Origin: Fagopyrum homotropicum
Lineage: Eukaryota; Streptophyta; Magnoliopsida; Caryophyllales; Polygonaceae
Direction: 5' to 3'
NCBI GenBank assembly: GCA_033239125.1
Contig: BSWB01000001.1
Location: 114,322,916 to 114,386,915 of the forward strand
Length of the DNA stretch: 64,000 nt
Shown here piece after piece: positions 58,209 to 64,000 of the stretch. Every line of letters begins with the position of its first letter. The stretch's first letter is position 1. Made by a program: the position numbers and the translations under genes. Below the pieces are notes generated by a model. That model saw only the letters and a program-made list of their open reading frames with translations. It did no database searches and was not told where the DNA came from.

Positions 58209-59811
58209 TGATAGCATGAATTATTGTCTATATTTCGGGTATGGTTTTGGCGTTTTCTCATCATAATTCTGCATGCATGGATGTATATTCTAATGATTAT
58301 GCCATTATTCATTTACTTTGCAAGAATCGATGTCTATATCACGTTTGGTTGTAATTGTAGGGAATAAGGCGTATTTTAGATCAAAATGGAGCATTCAAGT
58401 CTAAGGAGTTCATGGAGCTACATTATGGAGCATTAGGAAGGACAAGAAGAAAGACATGAACTATATTGGAAGGATGAAGGAAGAATTCAGTTGAAGAAAC
58501 AAAGGCATGCACGTAGATCACCACTGATCTCGGACCAACAGTTACGCACCTCGGCCGAGACGACCTACTGGGCCTGGCTCGAGGTTGACGGCCCACAACC
58601 CAAGGAAAATAAGATATTATTTGACCTAAAATTCTTCTATAAGAATGGAAGGTGAATGTGAAATAAAGGAGGTTGGATTTTAGGAAGATCACGGATGAAT
58701 AGAAAGAGGGCTATTGGAACGAAAAGATCTAAGGAAGGATTGCTTAGGATTCAAGGAGGAGAAGAGATTTGTGAGATTTTCTTGGGTAGTTATTTGTGAG
58801 TTGTTATCATCTTTTAGAACACATTGTTGGAAATTGTTTGATTATTTTGCATTATTGATTATTGAGACACCTTTGTGGGTTGTTCTATTTGCTTTTCTTG
58901 ATTTCTTGATTGATTATTTGATTGTTTTGACAATGATGATTGTTGGCTAAAACCCCCTGCGATTCTAGGGTGATTAGTTGAAGGTTGTGGTATAGACGAT
59001 GAAAGAATGAACCTTTATCATGAGTGGACCTTGAAAGCTTGAGTTAACCCTAAACCGGAACCCGTCTCGGGCTGTTCTTGGAGTTATCTCGATCGAGATG
59101 ATAAGAACTACACGAGATCACCCACCGCTTTTGCCGATCTTGAGTTCAGGGTATAGTTTGCCAAATCCTATCCTTGTTGCACCTTTCATGGTTTACATGC
59201 AAGCCTAGGATGAGACTTACCCGGTGATTCCTTTGCTTGTTTATCGATGATGATGAGTGTTAGGTAATAAAGGTTTATACTTTATTAATGTTTGAGTGTG
59301 CCTTTATCCTACCTTTGAGAGTTAACTTGAGACTTCTCCCGTGATGTTTAGTTTTGTACCCTTAGGTGAGTGTCTTGGTTTGAGTGCTTGTACCTTTCCA
59401 TATTTCCTTGAGACTTATCCGGTGATAGGAGCTTTGGTTTGGGAGAGTGGATAGTGAGACTTACCCGGTGATCTATCCCTTCGTAGAAATACCTTCCCTT
59501 TGCAACCTCAGTTTTGTCCACGTATATCTTTGAGAAGTCTTGAGTCGAAACCGCACTTGGATACTTTGATCTTTAGAATCTACGTTCCCCAATCATATTA
59601 CATCATTTTGTCTTTGCTTTTGATCATTGCATTTGCATGCTTTCCGAGTTAGATTGCTTGCTGAATTTATTCTCACCAAATCCATGAGATCGACTCCGGA
59701 ATATTAGCCCTTACTACGATAGATCCGTATATTGCGGGTTCTCTTATCGTTAGACATATATTTTAGGATATAAATTTAAGATTTTTTTGCACACACACTT
59801 TGGAGCAAACA
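58209..59811 (+). repeat. 5' LTR of C (1603 bp)
   Basis: Starts TGATAGCATG and ends AGCAAACA. A TATA-like string (TTCTATAAGAATGG) is near 58634. The word CACCTCGGCCGAGA (58547 on) lies upstream of it, and a perfect 14-bp palindrome ATCTCGATCGAGAT is at 59086-59099. Confidence 0.82.
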
Positions 59812-59817
59812 AGTTTT

Positions 59818-59835
59818 TGGCGCCGTTGCCGGGGA
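59818..59835 (+). promoter_or_regulatory. Primer-binding site of C, tRNA-Asp type
   Basis: TGGCGCCGTTGCCGGGGA six bases after the LTR end. Confidence 0.88.
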
Positions 59836-59941
59836 TTTGGTCAAGACCAAATTTAGTGCACGGTTGTCTAGCTTGGAAGGTTCTTGATTTTTCTACAGAT
59901 CGTTCTACTTGAGTGTTGTTGCAGAATCTTTCTTTAGGTGT

Positions 59942-62753
59942 ATGCGACGAACTCAAGCTGGTAAAGAAATCATTCCTTACGATCCTAAACCAGAAAAGAC
60001 ATACAAGAAGAGATTAAGAGAAGTTGAAATCGCTACTGCAAATAACGAAGAAGAAAGAAACTATAGAGCTGAGTTGGAAGATGCTCTGGACCAACTGAAA
60101 CTACGAGATGATGCTCTAATTAGAGAGCAAACAGAAGCTCGTGCTAGAGAAGAGAAATTACCGTCCGACATGGCCGAATTAAGAGAATTTGTTTGACAAA
60201 TTCATGAAGAAAGAGAGAGAAACGCTAGAGTAGTGGTTAACCCAGGATCACCCGTTGTCATACCACCACCACAACCTACACCTCACCCTCCAGTGAGAGT
60301 TGAGATAGTTGACCCTTTTGTGGGTATTCCACACACACTTGGTCAAAGGATGGATCCCGTTCAGCAAACGCGCCATCCGGGCGTTATGATTGATCCAACT
60401 GAGCGTTACTATGAGTTTAGACCGCAAGTTATTACTATGATCCGCCAAAGTCAGTTAGGGGGATTGGAGAGGGAATTACCACATCAACATTTGCAAAATT
60501 ATGAAATTCTCATGAAGAACTTGAAACCTTCAAGAGCTGATTATGAAAACTATAAACTGCATCCTTTCTATTTTTCTTTGAAGGATAGAGCACTTGCGTG
60601 GTATCAAGCACTTTCATCCGGAAGGGTTAACATGTGGGAGGAGATGATTGCGGAGTTTCTCACAAAATTCTTTCCGCCATAAAAAACGGCGGAATTGAGA
60701 GGTAAAATCAATGCCTTTGTGATGAGGAATAATGAAAGTCTTTTTAAGTCATGGGAAAGGTTCAAGGACCTTTTGTTGGATTGCCCTCATCATAGGATTC
60801 CAAAGATTGATTTGCTAGTGATCTACTTCAAGGGTTTGAATGAGGAATCCCAATTCAAACTACAGTTTCTTTCTGCCGGAATTTTCATGGACAAACCCGT
60901 TGATGAAGCATGAGATTTTGTCGAAAAACAAGCTCTTACTATTGAGAAGTACTCCCATCGGAGTGTTGATAATGGAAGTCAAAGCTCAAAAACTCAAGAG
61001 ATGAACCTTACCTCCTCTAGTGTTGCTCAAATCAATGCTCTTAAGAATGAGATGAAGGCTTTGAAGGAGCTCTTGAAAACACAAGCACAACAACCCAAAG
61101 AGCAAGATGTTGGGTATGTTGGAAGAGGAAACTACCAAGGAAATAGGAACAACACCTACAACAACAACAACCGGAACTACAACAACTGGAGATCCAATCA
61201 AAACAATTCCGGTAACCCTTATTCCCACGCTGATAATGCTCTGACTCCACCTTCTTCTTCCACCCCATTGAAAATTCGGGAACCATCTTCAAGCCTGCCA
61301 CCCAAGGATAAGCTTGAAGCAATGATTGAAACCTTGATGGGAAAGATGTATGGTTTGAAAAGTTCAATTACTTCAATTTCTAAGGCACAAAAAGCCTTGG
61401 AAAATCAAGTATTTAGCAAAGCCGGAGAAGTTCATAGAGATCAAGGAAAGCTTCCCGGAAGGACAGAGAATAACCCGAAAGGCCATGTGATGACGATCAC
61501 CACAAGGAGTGGCGTGAAGAAAACTAGTCCAGTACCTCGATCAAACGATGTTGTGAAACAACCCATCTCGACCGAGGTGATATCTCGGTCAACCGAGGAG
61601 AATGCAACAGGAGGTCACCCCGGAATGAATCTCGACCGAAACACATATGGGTCAACCAAGGTGAAGGCGAAAGAAGAAGTTTACGTACCTCCTCAGGCTT
61701 ACAAACCTCCATTGCCATTTCCACAGTCTAGAGAGAGAGCACATCTAGACAAGCACTTCGGTAAGTTTCTAGACCTTATGAGTAAACTCCATATTAACAT
61801 ACCTTTAATTGATGCAGTTCTAGGTATGCCCGCTTATGGGAAGTTCTTAAAGGAGATCCTCTCTAACAAGAGTAAGCTAGAGGATTTTGGTGAGGTGAAG
61901 ATGTCTTCTAGATCATCAAGACTCATACAGATCATGAGGGAGAAAATGCCACCCAAGTTGCTAGATCCGGGATCATTTTGCATCCCCATTGGAGTAGGAG
62001 AGGTCACATATGATGCACTATGTGATCTAGGAGCAAGTGTGAGCATCATTCCACTTGCATTGTGTGAGGTCTGTTTAGGAGAGCCTAGACCAGTAAAGAT
62101 GACATTGTACATGGCGGATCGATCCATCACTCGACCCGTTGGCATATTGGAAGACATCCCAGTAAAGCTTGGTAAGTTTTACATTCCTATTGATCTTGTG
62201 GTATTGGATATTCTTGCAAATTATCCAGTCCCAATGATCATTGGGAGTCCGTTTCTTGCAACCTCCGGTTGCTTTGTGGATTACAAGAACGCCAAATTGT
62301 CTTTCAACATTGGAGAAGAACGTGTTGAATTCGTGCTGTCAACTTTAATGAAAGGACAAGGCCTTGAGGAGGACATTTACAACATCTACGATGAAGAGGA
62401 ATCACGAGAATTGATTAGCTCTATCCTTATTAAAGATCCTCTAGAAAGAGTTTTAAGTTTTAGTATAATGGAGAAAGGTGTAGATGTTTCTTGTGATGCA
62501 GATATACAAATCTTGGAAACTTTAGAGGAAGATCCAAAGGTTGTTTTTGAGGAATTTGAAGAGGAGACGACAAACTGTCTCGACATCGGGCAAGCCACCT
62601 CGACCAAGGTGACTTTTGGAGTAACCGAGGTGAAAGCAAAACGGAGTCACCTCGGATCCGACCTCGGTCGAGACACATCTGAGGCAAACGAGATCACTGA
62701 TTCTTCAAAACCTCCTCGTCCCGTGACTTCAAGTGATGCAAGCACTAGCCTTG
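59942..62753 (+). pseudogene. gag-protease polyprotein of C, three in-frame stops, truncated
   Basis: One frame throughout. Likely start Met 59942 (MRRTQAGKEI). Blocks: helical N-terminus; gag domain (HPFYFSLKDRALAWYQALSSG, LTKFFPP, LLLDCPHH); helix EKQALTIEKYSHR; Asn-rich tail (NRNNTYNNNNRNYNN, about 61135-61215) without a zinc knuckle; linker (61500-61660); and aspartic protease with CDLGASVSIIPLALC (about 62020-62060) and IIGSPFLA (about 62240). Stops: TGA 60194-60196, TAA 60680-60682, TGA 60911-60913. The last replaces Trp by a G-to-A change, judged against A. The 645-codon open part 61001-62935 reads into LTR O after 62753. No reverse transcriptase before the break. Confidence 0.88.
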
Positions 62754-64000
62754 TGATAGTATGTATTATAGTCTATATTTTGGGATTGGTTTGGACGTTT
62801 TATCTTCATAAATCTGCATATATGGATGTATATTCCTTGATCATTATGTTGTTTTGTTTACCTTTGCGAGAATCGAGGTCTGCACCTAGTTTCGTTGTGA
62901 TTGTAGGAAAAATTGCACGTTTTGGAACGATATAGAGCTAAGGAAGATAAGGAGTCATTGAAGCTACATTATGTAGCATTGAGGAGCTACAGGAAAGGCT
63001 TAGGAACCATGGAAGTTGGATAGAAGATTGATTTTGGACCAAATTAGAGAGATTTACACGTAGCTGAGACACATCTCGGATGACTACAATATCACCTCGA
63101 CCAAGGTGATCTTTGTGATGGGATGGACCAAGGTGAGCGGCTCACAACCCACGAGATCTTTTATTCTTGGCTGGAGATCTTTTATTTTTGGCAAGTGATT
63201 CTCCTATATATTGAGATGAATTTTCTGGATGGAAGCATGTCTTAGAGCTTGAAGTTGAAGGAGGTTGGAAGATTGGAAGATATTTTAAGGAAGGAAGGAA
63301 GTTGGCTTTGAAGATAAAGTTGAAGGCTTTAAAGGAAGTTGTAAGGTTTCCTTAGATTGTTTGATTGATTGTCTTTTGGTTTGTGATTGAGGAACGCAGT
63401 TTGATTATTTGATTGATTGTTTGATTGAGTTATTAAGACCTTTGTGTTAAGGTTTTCTTGTTTGAATATTGGTCCCCTTTTCATATATTTGATTATTGTT
63501 ATCATGATGATTATTGTCTAAGTTCTTTGTGCGATTCTAGGGTGATTGGCTGAAAGTTATGGGAAAGACGATGAAAGAATGAGCCTTTAACCCAGTGGAC
63601 CCTGAAAGCTCGAGCTTTACCTAACCGACGAACACCTCGGTCAGTCGTAGAACATCTTGACCGAGATGGAACATGAACTGAGCGAGGCGAGATGTTTCCT
63701 GATCCTTATCTGAGTTGAGGTTCTAGTTTGCCAAACCCTATCCTTATTATTCCTTTCCTGGTTCAACGCAAGCCTAGGATGAGACTTACCCGGTGATTCC
63801 TTTGTTTGTATACCCAAGATCATGAGTGTTAGGTAATAATGGTTTATCTTTTATTAGGGTTTGGGTGTGCCTTCATCCCATCTTTGAGAATTAGCCTGAG
63901 ACTTACCCGGTAAAGGTTGATTCTATCACCTTGGGTGGTGTGTTAGTTTGAGATTATAGTTCCTTTCCTTAGTTTCTTGAGACTTACCCGGGGAGAGGAT
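62754..64000 (+). repeat. LTR O, 5' part, running off the window
   Basis: Starts TGATAGTATG and matches the LTR of element B (rev-comp of 4339-7051) at about 90% by eye, but the LTR of C far less well. It is therefore the edge of a different, B-like element inserted into C in the same orientation. A TATA-like box (CTATATATTGAG) is near 63208. Words CACCTCGACCAAGGTG (63093-63108) and CATCTTGACCGAGATG (63653-63668). It continues to the window end, still aligned with B. Confidence 0.8.

Larger units (their letters stand above)
58209..62753 (+). mobile_element. Athila/Tat-like retrotransposon C: LTR, gag and protease
   Basis: Plus-strand element: 5' LTR 58209-59811, primer site 59818-59835, gag-protease 59942-62753. 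The frame then runs into a different LTR at 62754. The bases before that LTR (CAAGCACTAGCCTTG) are not a polypurine tract, and the two LTRs are clearly divergent. So C is interrupted, and its reverse transcriptase and own 3' LTR probably lie beyond the window. Confidence 0.82.

Noticed and set aside
58209..64000. Intact gag-protease-only (non-autonomous) element bounded by two LTRs
   Set aside because: The two LTRs are too different, the second resembles B's, and no polypurine tract precedes it.

Overview
This is a transposon-dense stretch of a plant (eudicot-like) nuclear genome. The evidence is several Ty3/gypsy LTR retrotransposons with plant-type primer-binding sites, plant-type hAT, Mutator-like and Helitron elements, AT-rich intergenic DNA, and one intact-looking, intron-containing plant gene. 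That gene, a 3-ketoacyl-CoA synthase of very-long-chain fatty-acid elongation (44145-46034, + strand), is the only convincing host gene.

Layout. (1) 1-10592 is a nest. A Tekay/Del-type Ty3 element (F, + strand; decayed integrase and 3' LTR at 8557-10592) was invaded by an Athila/Tat-like element (B, - strand, LTR 4339-7051). B's LTR then received a 944-bp solo LTR (M, 5148-6091, duplication TAAAG), and its gag received a second Athila/Tat-like element (A, - strand, LTR 2355-3973, gag-protease running off the left edge). F abuts a fragment resembling a plant mobile-domain protein (10593-11090). (2) 12693-30749 is a three-level nest: a solo LTR (G, duplication CTTAA) split by a complete 16.4-kb Tekay/Del-type element (E, - strand, duplication GGAGC), itself split inside its reverse transcriptase by a complete 7.2-kb element (D, - strand, duplication CTTCT). 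D carries gag and an Athila ORF1-like gene but no pol. (3) 30750-44140 holds a candidate orphan first exon, a small MITE, an array of near-perfect palindromes, a solo LTR (H, duplication TAACG), a Mutator-like foldback element with a triplicated arm (duplication ATTATTTTAA), a hAT element (duplication GTTAGTAC), a second hAT-like repeat and an RNase H-like fragment. (4) 44145-46034 is the KCS gene. (5) 46035-53600 holds a foldback element built of iterated ACCGGAAGTT words, MITEs, an AT microsatellite, a probable Helitron carrying a captured exon, and a degraded RPA-like OB-fold gene. (6) 53620-64000 is another nest: a SIRE-like copia end (N), split by solo LTR I (duplication TAACA) and by Athila/Tat-like element C (+ strand, gag-protease with three stops). 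C is in turn interrupted by a further LTR (O, 62754 to the window end).

The most interesting patterns are: (a) most LTR families here carry a cluster of short, usually palindromic, G+C-rich 'words', often just upstream of the TATA box, with the word differing between families and one word shared across unrelated lineages; (b) the Tekay/Del-type LTRs share a hairpin that embeds a consensus splice donor ((C/G)AG|GTAAGTCC), in most copies followed about 410-490 bp later by a conserved acceptor-like block, suggesting an intron inside the LTR; (c) the A/C-type gag has an Asn-rich tail and no visible zinc knuckle; (d) the ACCGGAAGTT foldback. All identities were judged by eye; no alignment or database search was run.
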